A DNA stretch of 26,624 bases from RBC101 sp052387735 (GTDB lineage: Bacteria; Gemmatimonadota; Gemmatimonadetes; Gemmatimonadales; Gemmatimonadaceae). The notes under the pieces are model-generated. The model was not told where the DNA came from. It ran no database searches and saw nothing but the letters and a program-made list of their open reading frames with translations. The position numbers were made by a program, and so were the translations under genes. This document shows positions 17,490-26,495 of the stretch, one piece after another. Within the stretch, counting starts at the first letter, position 1. Every line of letters begins with the position of its first letter. The stretch spans positions 1-26,624 of the forward strand of contig JBQTIW010000046.1 in NCBI GenBank assembly GCA_052387735.1, read 5' to 3'.

Positions 17490-17649
17490 GGCGATACCGG
17501 GGAGGCGTCATGGGACGCAACCTACTTGGCCAGCCCTACTAGCGCCGGCGCAACAAAACGGTATCGTTACGGCCGCGTTCTCGACAGTTGGGGCAATGAG
17601 CACCGTATCTGATTGTGCGGTATGGATTTAACTCGAAGTCTCTGGGAAG

Positions 17650-18798
17650 ATGCTTCCATTGGATGATGATACGGAGTTGCCTGAGGCACCTCCCCCACCA
17701 CCTGCGCCACCACCGCCGCCCCCACCCCCACCTCCGATCGATGTTCCGGTGGCGTGGCTCCTCGATAACGCAGCAGCTTCACTACAGTATAGGGCCATTC
17801 GCGCGTTCTTTGACCCTCGTGACTACCCCACGAACGTTGACGCCCTCACCTTCTCCAGCGCAGCTGGAAAGATCGCCGTGGCCCAACAGGCGGATGGCGT
17901 CTGGAATCGGGCTATGCTCCAGGTCCCCGACGCCGGCGCTCGCAATCCCGCTATTCGCGTCGGCACTACACCCGCCGTACATCGACTGCTCGAGCTCGGG
18001 TGGGATCGCTTGTCTCCGCCGCTGACGAGCGCGCGAAGGCCCTTATTCCGCCTGCTGGCAGAGGATACCGACCCCGCTTTCCTGTACGACTTGGCGCCGG
18101 TGGGCCGGGAACCGGAGACAGTGGCATGGTCGCGCGGAGTGCTGCGCGGTGCAGCAGCCGCGGCGCTCGCCCACGCCGGGTACGAGCGTGATCCGCGACT
18201 CCGGGGTGCGGCCATGCGATGGCTCAGCCGCGTGGACGATTTCATTTCATCGCCACTCGGCGAGGATGCGTGGGTCAAGCTCGGCGGGGCGCACGCCCTC
18301 GCCTTCGAGGCGGCGCCGCCGTCGTTCCACTTCATTCTCATGCTGGCATTCATGCCGGAATTCAGGAACGAACACGACGATTTCATCGATCGGCTCCTCG
18401 TCTACCTCACGCGCCCGCCTTCAAAGCATGCCCCAGCCCAAGTCGTCGGCACTCGTGTCCTGCCCAGTCCGTACCTTGTGCTTGGTGACCCCCTGAGCTC
18501 GCGGCAAGGAGCGGACGGAGACATCCCATTTGCGCTCTGGTGGATGGAGCTCATGGCGCGCATTGGGGTCCTTGAGCGACACGACGGGTGGAAGCGCATC
18601 TTCGAACGATTCCTCGACGATCGCGACCGGGACTTTGTGTGGCGGCCATCGAAGTCTCAGTCCGTCGTCTCGAGCCACGACGTGGTGTGGCCCTTCACGG
18701 ATCTGCAGGGCACCGGTGCGGTGGGAGCCGCCGCGGAGGCCACATTCCGACTTGGACTCATCGCGAAGTTCGCTGGAAGAACGGTGGAGTTCGCATAA
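17650..18798 (+). CDS. Proline-rich hypothetical protein, possible prenyltransferase/squalene-cyclase-like toroid
   Basis: A 382-aa protein starting with an acidic stretch and a run of about 17 residues almost all Pro (residues 14-29). The remainder is helical with features seen in alpha/alpha-toroid proteins: VAWLLDNAAASLQYRAIRAFF, AVAQQADGVWN, HRLLELGWD, each reminiscent of a squalene-cyclase or prenyltransferase repeat. No catalytic DxDD of class II cyclases is visible, so an enzymatic role cannot be claimed. GGGA lies directly before the ATG. It is flanked by a divergent hydrolase operon and a downstream helicase 112 bases away. The toroid assignment is inference from pattern. Confidence 0.72.
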   Translation: MLPLDDDTELPEAPPPPPAPPPPPPPPPPIDVPVAWLLDNAAASLQYRAIRAFFDPRDYPTNVDALTFSSAAGKIAVAQQADGVWNRAMLQVPDAGARNPAIRVGTTPAVHRLLELGWDRLSPPLTSARRPLFRLLAEDTDPAFLYDLAPVGREPETVAWSRGVLRGAAAAALAHAGYERDPRLRGAAMRWLSRVDDFISSPLGEDAWVKLGGAHALAFEAAPPSFHFILMLAFMPEFRNEHDDFIDRLLVYLTRPPSKHAPAQVVGTRVLPSPYLVLGDPLSSRQGADGDIPFALWWMELMARIGVLERHDGWKRIFERFLDDRDRDFVWRPSKSQSVVSSHDVVWPFTDLQGTGAVGAAAEATFRLGLIAKFAGRTVEFA

Positions 18799-18910
18799 CG
18801 ACGGTCGGGCGTCCCCATCTGGATCACACCGGTTAGGCGAGCGACGGCACGCTACACGAGAGCACGCGGCTGTTAGCTTACACCGCTGATCAGGCCGCCA
18901 TCCCCTTCTG

Positions 18911-20173
<1,263 letters not shown>

Positions 20174-20248
20174 AGGAGCCGCCGGTCGGCGAGGCATGCG
20201 GGGGCCGGAAGTCGGCTTCAGGTGCTCGCCCGTCGTCCCTGAGGTCTT

Positions 20249-20743
20249 TCAGCGGCGCAGTCGCCCAACGCGGCTCACCGTGATCGTTTCCGCTGCGGCG
20301 CCACGTGAGACGACGTACCGGGTGTTGGCTGCGCCGTACCCCAGGCCGCTCGGCGCGTATGCAATGGAATCGCGCGTTGCTGCGATCGAAACCCCAAAGA
20401 TGTCGTGCAGCCGGTGAAGGCCGAGCGTGTCCGTCGTGGCGGCGACCACCACGGTCGCCGTCGTGGTATCCACCTTGAGGGCCGTGCGCTCGCCTCGCCG
20501 GACGGCGAAGTGGCGCGCATCGAGCAGGGCACGGGTCAACACCGACGCCGCGCCGTGCGCCGCCAGGCGGTCCTGCAGGACGAGGAATCGCGGCATGGCA
20601 ATTGCCAAAATCAGGGCGACGACCAGGAGCACGAGGAGGACCTCGAGCAGCGTGAAGCCCGCCGGACGGGAGAGGGGAGATGCGAGGCGGAGCACCCGAG
20701 AGCCGGTGGCGGCGCGCGTGTACATGGACTGAGGCGTGTTCAT
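20249..20743 (-). CDS. Type II secretion / type IV pilus minor pseudopilin (GspH/FimT-like)
   Basis: A prepilin-peptidase substrate: positively charged leader, then PAG|FTLLEVLLVLLVVALILAIA with Gly29, Phe30 after the cut and Glu34 at +5. The soluble part (about 60-164) is beta-rich, as in GspH/FimT minor pilins (LDARHFAVRRGERTALKVD). I chose the ATG at 20743 (164 aa, 29-residue leader); ATG at 20725 would give a shorter leader, and the frame is open to 20821. No other pilus or secretion gene is in the window, so it is an orphan here, or its partners lie elsewhere. It is divergent from the small lipoprotein gene. Confidence 0.85.
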   Translation of the reverse strand: MNTPQSMYTRAATGSRVLRLASPLSRPAGFTLLEVLLVLLVVALILAIAMPRFLVLQDRLAAHGAASVLTRALLDARHFAVRRGERTALKVDTTTATVVVAATTDTLGLHRLHDIFGVSIAATRDSIAYAPSGLGYGAANTRYVVSRGAAAETITVSRVGRLRR

Positions 20744-20877
20744 CGCTCGTGGGAAACGTGTGCCGCACGATGGCGCGCCGGCGTCTCGAGGCGCGTACCC
20801 CCGCATCCCCGGTTGAATCATTTCCTCGCATGCGGTCGATCTTTCGCGGCATGTGTCCAGCTGATAGCCTTGGCGTC

Positions 20878-21141
20878 ATGAGCGCGATTTCAATCGTTCG
20901 GGTCAGCCGCCACCTGATGACGACCGCACTGCTCGCCGTCAGCGGATGCGGCCTGCCGACCAAGCAGGATGTCGATCTCGCGCAGACTGTCATGGACCTT
21001 GGCACGGCTCTCCAGGACGTGCAGCAGAACCAGCTCGATCTCCAGGACCGGATCGATTCCCTGACCGTGCTGGTCAACCGCCAGGATTCGACCATTCGTA
21101 CGCTCGCGAACCTCATCGGCTCACCGTTGCCCCCGCGCTGA
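20878..21141 (+). CDS. Small coiled-coil lipoprotein
   Basis: An 87-aa protein with a lipoprotein signal ending LLAVSGC (Cys24). The mature part is one heptad-like helix (VDLAQTVMDLGTALQDVQQNQLDLQDRIDSL and on), predicted coiled coil, resembling Lpp or the N-terminal trimerisation helix of CpoB/YbgF. It should sit on the periplasmic face of the outer or inner membrane. The frame is open upstream to 20680, but only the ATG at 20878 gives a proper signal. It precedes the selenoprotein gene by 111 bases on the same strand. Function unknown. Confidence 0.75.
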   Translation: MSAISIVRVSRHLMTTALLAVSGCGLPTKQDVDLAQTVMDLGTALQDVQQNQLDLQDRIDSLTVLVNRQDSTIRTLANLIGSPLPPR

Positions 21142-21252
21142 GCTCTCGCATGCGGGATGGGTCTGCTTCGTATATCTTGAGTCGGCCCGCTGCGGCCCCA
21201 ACCGCGCCTGACGAGTGCGTTCGGTTCACCTCAGGGGATCCGGATTCTCACG

Positions 21253-21489
21253 ATGCACGTGACCATCGAGTATTGCACGATGTGAAACTACGAACCGCGG
21301 GCCGTCAGTCTGGCGGCCGAGGTTCGGGCGGCGTTCCCGTCCGCCAAGGTGGATTTGATCCCGTCGGGAAACGGTAGATTCGAAGTCCTGCGCGACGGAA
21401 AGCCGGTGTTTCTCAAATCACAGCTCCGCCGGCACGCAGTGCCGGGAGAAGTGGTGAAGCTGCTCCGGAACGTCGATAGTCCCCCATAG
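21253..21489 (+). CDS. SelW-like selenoprotein (SelT/SelW/SelH, Rdx family) with in-frame TGA as Sec
   Basis: Reading from ATG 21253 through TGA at 21283-21285 to TAG at 21487 gives a 78-residue protein: VTIEYCTM-Sec-NYEPRA at the N-terminus, then SLAAEVRAAFPSAKVDLIP, GNGRFEVLRDGKPVFLKS and a C-terminal helix VPGEVVKLL. This is the thioredoxin-like Rdx fold; the family motif is Cys-x-x-Cys or Cys-x-x-Sec after a first beta strand, and here Cys8 and the TGA at codon 11 fall exactly at those positions. The frame has no other stop, and similarity continues on both sides of the TGA. A SECIS-like hairpin lies just downstream. SelW proteins are small redox proteins, proposed to bind glutathione. 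Selenium-insertion genes (selA, selB, selC, selD) are not in the window. The alternative, a nonsense mutation of a Cys codon, is less likely. No strong ribosome-binding site. Confidence 0.86.
21291..21326 (+). promoter_or_regulatory. Candidate bacterial SECIS element
   Basis: Lower stem CGAACC (21291-21296) / GGTTCG (21321-21326), small internal loop, then upper stem GGCCGTCA (21300-21307) / TGGCGGCC (21311-21318) with one G-U pair and a GTC apical loop. It starts five bases after the TGA; the apical G is 23 bases after it. Bacterial SECIS elements lie within the coding sequence at about this distance and need a G at the top of the loop for SelB binding. Confidence 0.72.
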
Positions 21490-21549
21490 TGTCGTTGCCC
21501 GTCCCCGGCGGCCGAGGGCCGTCTTCGGAATCCTTCCAGTCCTTCCGAC

Positions 21550-22629
21550 ATGCGCATTGCCCTTTCGACCGGTGGTGGTGACGCTCCCGGGCTGAACGCC
21601 GTCATCCGGGCCGCAGTTCTGTCAGCCTGCAGTCGTGGGTGGGACGTCCTCGGCATCCGTCGCGGTTATTACGGCCTGCTCGGCGAAGACGACATCAGCC
21701 CCCTAACCCGTGAAAGTGTGCGAGGCATTGCGCACCTGGGCGGGACGATTCTGCGCACCACCAATCGCGGCAACCCATTCTCCTTTCCCGTCAGGCAGTC
21801 CGACGGCTCCTACGTGGAAGTCGACCGATCGGCGGAGATCCTGGCGAATGTCGCGCGCCTTGGCATCGATGCGATCGTGACCATCGGCGGCGACGGATCG
21901 CTCACGATTGCCCAGCGACTCTTCGAGCTCGGCGTACGGATCGTTGGCGTACCGAAGACCATCGACAACGACGTCAGCGGCACGATGACCACGTTTGGCT
22001 TCGACACCGCCGTGAATACGGCGATCGAAGCCATCGACAAACTGCATACAACAGCGGAGAGCCACGATCGCGTGATCGTGATGGAGGTGATGGGACGTCA
22101 TTCGGGATTCATCGCGTTGCATGCCGGACTGGCAGCTACCGCCGACGTGATCCTGATTCCGGAGATCCCCTTCGATATCGAGAAGGTCTGTGAGAAGGTG
22201 CACGCTCGCGCCCGTGCGGGACGCCATTTCTCCATCGTCGTGGTGGCCGAGGGCGCATTCGCCGTCGGTGGTCAGGAGTCGATCCTCGGCGACTCGCTGC
22301 CCGGACAGGACAAGCGGGTCGGCGGTATCGCCGGTCGCATTGCCTGGGAGATCCAGGAGCGTACCGGCAAGGAATCCCGTTCACTCGTCCTGGGGCACCT
22401 CCAACGCGGGGGGGCACCGACGGGGTATGACCGACTGCTCGCCACGCGATTTGGCGGTGCGGCCATTGAGGCGGTGGAGGAGGGGAAGTGGGGACAGATG
22501 GTGGCCCTTCAATCGCCGCACATCGTGACCGTCCCGTTCACAGAAGCGCTGCGAGCATCCAAGCGCGTCGAGCTCAGCCATGACGTGATGAGGACGGCCC
22601 GAGCGACGGGGATCGCCTTCGGTGATTGA
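21550..22629 (+). CDS. pfkA: 6-phosphofructokinase, probably ATP-dependent (group III type)
   Basis: Phosphorylates fructose 6-phosphate in glycolysis. Motifs: GGGDAPGLNAVIR (8-20), GGDGS (113-117), PKTIDNDV with catalytic Asp139, MGRHSGFIALHAG (181-193), and LGHLQRGGAPTGYDR. Gly116 (position 104 in E. coli) is the ATP-type residue; PPi-dependent enzymes have Asp there. Lys136 (position 124) is usually seen in PPi enzymes and in the Streptomyces-type ATP enzymes of group III, where E. coli has Gly. The combination suggests an ATP enzyme of the group III lineage. 359 aa, close to actinobacterial length. The ATG is preceded by a pyrimidine-rich leader without a Shine-Dalgarno. Confidence 0.95.
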   Translation: MRIALSTGGGDAPGLNAVIRAAVLSACSRGWDVLGIRRGYYGLLGEDDISPLTRESVRGIAHLGGTILRTTNRGNPFSFPVRQSDGSYVEVDRSAEILANVARLGIDAIVTIGGDGSLTIAQRLFELGVRIVGVPKTIDNDVSGTMTTFGFDTAVNTAIEAIDKLHTTAESHDRVIVMEVMGRHSGFIALHAGLAATADVILIPEIPFDIEKVCEKVHARARAGRHFSIVVVAEGAFAVGGQESILGDSLPGQDKRVGGIAGRIAWEIQERTGKESRSLVLGHLQRGGAPTGYDRLLATRFGGAAIEAVEEGKWGQMVALQSPHIVTVPFTEALRASKRVELSHDVMRTARATGIAFGD

Positions 22630-22757
22630 GCGGGAACTTCGGCACAAGCCATCCCGATGCGTGTATCGCCTGACAGGACGCGGAGTCAGGTGTCCTTATG
22701 TCCCGGACGATCGTCACGTGGCAGAGACGATGTGACGGTCTTTCGAGAGGTGAGCGG

Positions 22758-22786
22758 TTGACAAAGTGTTGGCCGCCATGTGTTTA
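22758..22786 (+). promoter_or_regulatory. Possible sigma-70 promoter for the secreted protein gene
   Basis: A perfect -35 hexamer TTGACA (22758-22763) is followed after 17 bases by TGTTTA, a poor -10. The start codon is about 84 bases downstream. The gap 22630-22869 also has weak hairpins near 22631-22656 and a CGTCAC/GTGACG pair near 22709-22735, none with a T-run. Confidence 0.35.
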
Positions 22787-22869
22787 GGCCAGGACCGGGA
22801 TTCGTAGATTTCTGGCACCCGTCGTGCGGGAAGGTGCATTGCCCGTTCCCGGGCGGAGCAGGAGTGAGA

Positions 22870-23238
22870 ATGAAACGAGGTGTTACCAGGTTCGCAGTCG
22901 GGGCAATGGTGCTCGTTCTGGCCGGCGCAAGCACGGCAGGAGCACAGCAAATCAGATCGTTTACCACGCCCAAGGGCCGCGACCGCGATCAATCGAATGA
23001 GATCCCCAGCGAGTACAAGCCACCGCGGGGGATGTGTCGGATCTGGATTGACCACGTGCCGGCCAAGCAGCAGCCCGCTCCGACCGACTGCGCGACCGCC
23101 GTCCGTAACAAGCCCCGAAATGGTCGGGTGATCTTCGGCGAACAGGCTGAGGACAGTAAGGGTGGCGACAAGAAGGGGAAGGACGGCAAGGAGAAGCCTC
23201 GCAAGCCCGAGGGTGGTCTGGACGAGTCGAGCGGCTGA
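22870..23238 (+). CDS. Small secreted protein with Cys-Arg-Ile-Trp motif
   Basis: A 122-aa protein with a clear signal peptide (cleavage near AGA|QQ, 25/26). The core PPRGMCRIWIDHVPAKQQ, then Pro-rich to a second Cys (C56 and C74), resembles a short motif family (P-x-G-x-C-R-[IV]-W ... Q-P-x-P-x-x-C) seen in secreted proteins of environmental bacteria; the two Cys may form a disulfide. The tail (about 95-122) is Lys/Gly/Asp-rich and probably disordered. AGGAG at 22860-22864, five bases upstream, fixes the ATG at 22870. Function unknown. Confidence 0.78.
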   Translation: MKRGVTRFAVGAMVLVLAGASTAGAQQIRSFTTPKGRDRDQSNEIPSEYKPPRGMCRIWIDHVPAKQQPAPTDCATAVRNKPRNGRVIFGEQAEDSKGGDKKGKDGKEKPRKPEGGLDESSG

Positions 23239-23289
23239 GGCCTGGCGCCGCGCGCTGTTCGGTCGTTTGGCAACCCGGTAGGTTGACGC

Positions 23290-25971
23290 GTGCTCAACTC
23301 CGTGCGCGACCGCGCGCTGCCTCCGGATCACGAGGCGTTCGTTGCGGCGGAACCGCCGACCGGACGCATCATCATCATCGCGCCGACGCGCGCCGCGTGT
23401 GAGACCATCGAGCTCGCGTTAGGCCTGCATCTGGACACGGTGCTCGAGCGCGAGCACGGCGAGGAGGTCCGGGCGCTCGCCGCCGCGGGAAAGGGCTTCG
23501 GGATCGTCGCCGGCACCGGCACGGGAAAGACGCTGGCGACGCGGCCCATTGCCGAGGCCATCCTCGGCACGACCGACCTCAACGTAGGCGTGGTGAACCG
23601 GGAGCGAGAAGCCACCCCGGAGACGCCGAGCTGGAACGTGATCATCGTGACCACCGGTATCGCGAGGCGCTGGTTCCAGGACGGCGACATCCTTCCGCGC
23701 GACACGCTGATCATCGACGAGATTCACCAGACATCGGCGGAGTTGGAGCTGTGCCTCGCGTTAGGCAAGCGCGTCGGGTGCCGGTTCATCTGGCTGTCGG
23801 CCACGGTCGACCCGAAGTTCTATGCCCGTTACCTCGACTCGGCGGCGGTGATCGAGTCCACGGCATTCGACCCGTCGCGGGCCGCCGACGTCCGAATCAC
23901 GCGAAAGGACCCGTCGGACTTCCTGGATGACCGCTTTCTGCAGCAGGTCACACGGCAGCAGCGCGGCGTCGGGATGTTTCTTCCCACGCGAGCCGCGGTG
24001 GAACAGGTGGCTGCTGCGGTGGGAGATCGCTTCCGCCGGATCACGTCCGCCTTCTATCACGGCGGAGAGCCGATCCGCGTCATCCGTCCGTTCCTCGAGG
24101 AGGGTGCCCCCAAGCCATTCTTCCTGGCGATGACGGCGGCAGGACAAAGCGCGCTGAACATCCGAGGGCTCGACACGGTGGTCATCGACGACACCCGTTT
24201 TGCCAACGTCGTCGAGCGCGGCAAGAACGTGCTGACGCGGCTCCACCTGGGCACCAACGAGATCCTGCAGATGGCGGGGCGTGTCCACGGCCGCGTGGAA
24301 CAAGGGCGCGTCTACATCCTCACCGACCGGGACATCGAGTTCTCGTCGCTGCGCCCGACCGCACCCGAGTTCCAGCTGGCTGGTGACTCCGAGCGAGTGG
24401 CCCTGACCTGCGCCGACCTGGGGGTGCGCGCCGACGAGCTCGAGTTGCCGGTGTCGCTGGATCGCGAGGCCTATCGTCGCGCCCTGGCCCACCTGGAAGA
24501 CCGGGGTCTCGTGGAGCAGGGACGGCTGTCCCGCTACGGGCGCCTGGTCGAAGCGCTGCCGGTGGAACGCCCGTGGGCAGAGCTGATCGTCCACGGCGGC
24601 GCGGTGCTGCTGCCTGCGCTCGCGGTAATGGCCAGCATCGAATCGCTCCATCGCATGACGCGCGACGAGCGTGATCTCACCGGCCTGGTGGTCGCCGGAA
24701 GCGACCACCTGACGGCCTACAACGTCTATGCCGAAGCCCTGTCCAGGGCCGGATTCATCGGTGAGGTGTACGGCCTGCCGCGGCACCTGTTCGACGAACG
24801 CAGCATCGAGCGCTGGGCCGAGCGGCGCGGTGTGCTGGTCAAAGCGATCGAGGATACCGCGCTTGCCATGGCCAGCGTTTGTCGGGCGGTGGGGACGCCA
24901 CTGCCAGAGCGCCTCCCGCTCGCCGATGACGCCCTTCGGCGCGCGTTCTGTGATCTCGTTGCCCGCATCATGCCGTTCGATCTCGTGATCGACGAGGAGA
25001 CGGTCGACGGACAGGAGGCGCGCGTCTCCAAAACGAGCGTCTGCGGATCGTGGGGAGCCATCGCCGGCTCGCTCCGCTACTTCGCGGACCGCTTCGGCAA
25101 TCCGCGCGCGTCGATCGAGGGGACGCAGCTGCCCAACGATCTGGTCAGGCGCTACGCCGTGCGAGGGACCCCAGAGGTGGCCTACGACGGCGACCACCGC
25201 CGTGACGCACTCATTCGTCGCACGCGGGTCACCTACTTCGGCTTTGAGCTCGAGCGCGACGAAGCGTTCCTGGACGAGTTCCCCGCCGAGGACGCGCCCG
25301 CTGCCCGCCGTGCCCTGGCCGACGCCCTCGCGCGCGAAGAGGCCCGGCATCCTGCGGTGAAGCGCAACCGCGACGCGATTGCGGAGATGCGGGAACTGCA
25401 TCGACGGTCGGGGGCGCGCACGCCGCGGACCGGACAAGTCGAGCTTCGGGCCATGTACGAGGCGCTGCTCTCGACCGTGAGCTCCGTGCGCGAATATCGG
25501 GCGGCGTCGTTGCGCCTCGATCTGTCGGGGCTGGTGGATGCCGCCGAACGGGCGCGGTTGCTCGCACTGCCGGAATACGTCGAGGTGCGCGGCGTGCCGG
25601 TGGGGATCGACTACGACGTCGAGGATGGGGACCCGCCGCTCGCGGTCGCTCGGCTGGTGCTTCCGGAGAAACTTGCCCGAACGCTGGCGCAGGAGGAGCT
25701 GCCGGTGCTCGACCGGCCGCTCCGATTTGCGGTCCACCGCGGCCAGCGCGGCAGCGCCCGCGCCGACTCGCTGAGCGAGCTACAGGAGCTGCTGGATCGT
25801 CCATGGATGCCTGACGAGCGACCGAGCCGGCGGGAAGGGCGCGAGGCCGATGCGCGCAAGCGCCGACGGGATCGCGGCGAGGCGCGGACCGCCGGTGAGT
25901 TGCGGCGATTCCGGAAGTCGCGCGAAGGCCGGCGCGTGGATCCAGAGCGTCGCCGGCGCGGTGGCCGTTAG
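23290..25971 (+). CDS. DEAH-type superfamily 2 helicase, HrpA/HrpB-like, divergent
   Basis: An 893-aa putative RNA (or DNA) helicase starting at GTG. Walker A AGTGTGKT (74-81), DEIH (143-146, DEAH variant), SAT (170-172) and motif VI QMAGRVHGR (327-335) are visible, all with the order and spacing of DEAH helicases. After these comes a winged-helix-like and helical region (about 360-500, compare HA2) and a large unassigned C-terminal region. The tail (about 845-893) is extremely basic. An Ia-like APTRAACETIE is at 31-41, before Walker A instead of after it. The stop overlaps the convergent GNAT stop. Helicase family is firm; substrate and pathway are not. Confidence 0.85.
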   Translation: MLNSVRDRALPPDHEAFVAAEPPTGRIIIIAPTRAACETIELALGLHLDTVLEREHGEEVRALAAAGKGFGIVAGTGTGKTLATRPIAEAILGTTDLNVGVVNREREATPETPSWNVIIVTTGIARRWFQDGDILPRDTLIIDEIHQTSAELELCLALGKRVGCRFIWLSATVDPKFYARYLDSAAVIESTAFDPSRAADVRITRKDPSDFLDDRFLQQVTRQQRGVGMFLPTRAAVEQVAAAVGDRFRRITSAFYHGGEPIRVIRPFLEEGAPKPFFLAMTAAGQSALNIRGLDTVVIDDTRFANVVERGKNVLTRLHLGTNEILQMAGRVHGRVEQGRVYILTDRDIEFSSLRPTAPEFQLAGDSERVALTCADLGVRADELELPVSLDREAYRRALAHLEDRGLVEQGRLSRYGRLVEALPVERPWAELIVHGGAVLLPALAVMASIESLHRMTRDERDLTGLVVAGSDHLTAYNVYAEALSRAGFIGEVYGLPRHLFDERSIERWAERRGVLVKAIEDTALAMASVCRAVGTPLPERLPLADDALRRAFCDLVARIMPFDLVIDEETVDGQEARVSKTSVCGSWGAIAGSLRYFADRFGNPRASIEGTQLPNDLVRRYAVRGTPEVAYDGDHRRDALIRRTRVTYFGFELERDEAFLDEFPAEDAPAARRALADALAREEARHPAVKRNRDAIAEMRELHRRSGARTPRTGQVELRAMYEALLSTVSSVREYRAASLRLDLSGLVDAAERARLLALPEYVEVRGVPVGIDYDVEDGDPPLAVARLVLPEKLARTLAQEELPVLDRPLRFAVHRGQRGSARADSLSELQELLDRPWMPDERPSRREGREADARKRRRDRGEARTAGELRRFRKSREGRRVDPERRRRGGR

Positions 25972-25989
25972 GCGTCGGGCGCGTCCGGC
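25952..25989. terminator. Hairpin enclosing two overlapping convergent stop codons
   Basis: GCCGGCGCG (25952-25960) pairs with CGCG-T-CCGGC (25980-25989, one bulged T). The 19-base loop holds GTTAGGC, in which TAG ends the helicase and its complement TAA ends the acetyltransferase. There is no T-run. A bidirectional 3'-end structure is plausible. Confidence 0.45.
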
Positions 25990-26495
25990 AGGTCGGCCGT
26001 ATACTCCTCGGTGCGAAATGGCACGAACCCGCGCGCCAGGTAGTTGGGCAACGCGGCCGGCGAATCCAGTGTGCACGTGTGCAGCCAGACACGGCTCGCG
26101 TTCCACGCCCAGGCCTCCTCCGCCGCGCGCACGAGGAGCCACTTGCCGAATCCGCGCCCCTGGGCGCTCTCCATGAGGCCGAAGTAGGCGATCTCGACCG
26201 ACGCATCGTCGTGTCGTACGAGCTCGAAGAAGCCACCCTCGTGTTGTCGCGCACGGAGGACGAACACGCGCACATTCGATCGCGCGAGGTACGCTTCGAG
26301 CGCGTCGTCCGATAGGGCGAACCGATCCCGCCAGTGGTGACGCTCGCCGACCGCGCGATACAGCCGGCGGAAGAGTTCCACCGGGCACGGACGCACTTCG
26401 ACAATCTCGGCGTGTTCAGTCGGCGCATCACTCCGGCGCAGCTGCGCTGGAGCGGTCAGTTCGAGATAGGTCCGATGGACCACATGCGGAGGCAT
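25968..26495 (-). CDS. GNAT family N-acetyltransferase
   Basis: A 175-aa acetyl-CoA-dependent acyltransferase. The acetyl-CoA-binding loop is QGRGFG (112-117) after the beta strand EIAYFGLM, followed by helix KWLLVRAAEEAW and SRVWLHTCTLDSPAALPNYLARGFVPF (motif B). The N-terminal VVHRTYLELT and LFRRLYRAVGERHHWRDR match a common bacterial GNAT subfamily, which supports the ATG at 26495; the frame is open to the window edge but has no other start in view. Substrate unknown. It converges on the helicase with a four-base overlap. Bases 26496-26624 upstream show no other recognisable gene. Confidence 0.88.
   Translation of the reverse strand: MPPHVVHRTYLELTAPAQLRRSDAPTEHAEIVEVRPCPVELFRRLYRAVGERHHWRDRFALSDDALEAYLARSNVRVFVLRARQHEGGFFELVRHDDASVEIAYFGLMESAQGRGFGKWLLVRAAEEAWAWNASRVWLHTCTLDSPAALPNYLARGFVPFRTEEYTADLPDAPDA

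Noticed and set aside
21253..21285. TGA as an ordinary stop or inactivating mutation (pseudogene)
   Set aside because: The TGA is exactly at the redox position, the frame downstream is intact, and a SECIS-like hairpin follows; a random nonsense mutation would not be expected to meet all three.
23761..25737. 658-codon minus-strand frame opposite the DEAH helicase
   Set aside because: Antisense shadow; the plus-strand frame carries the ordered helicase motifs.
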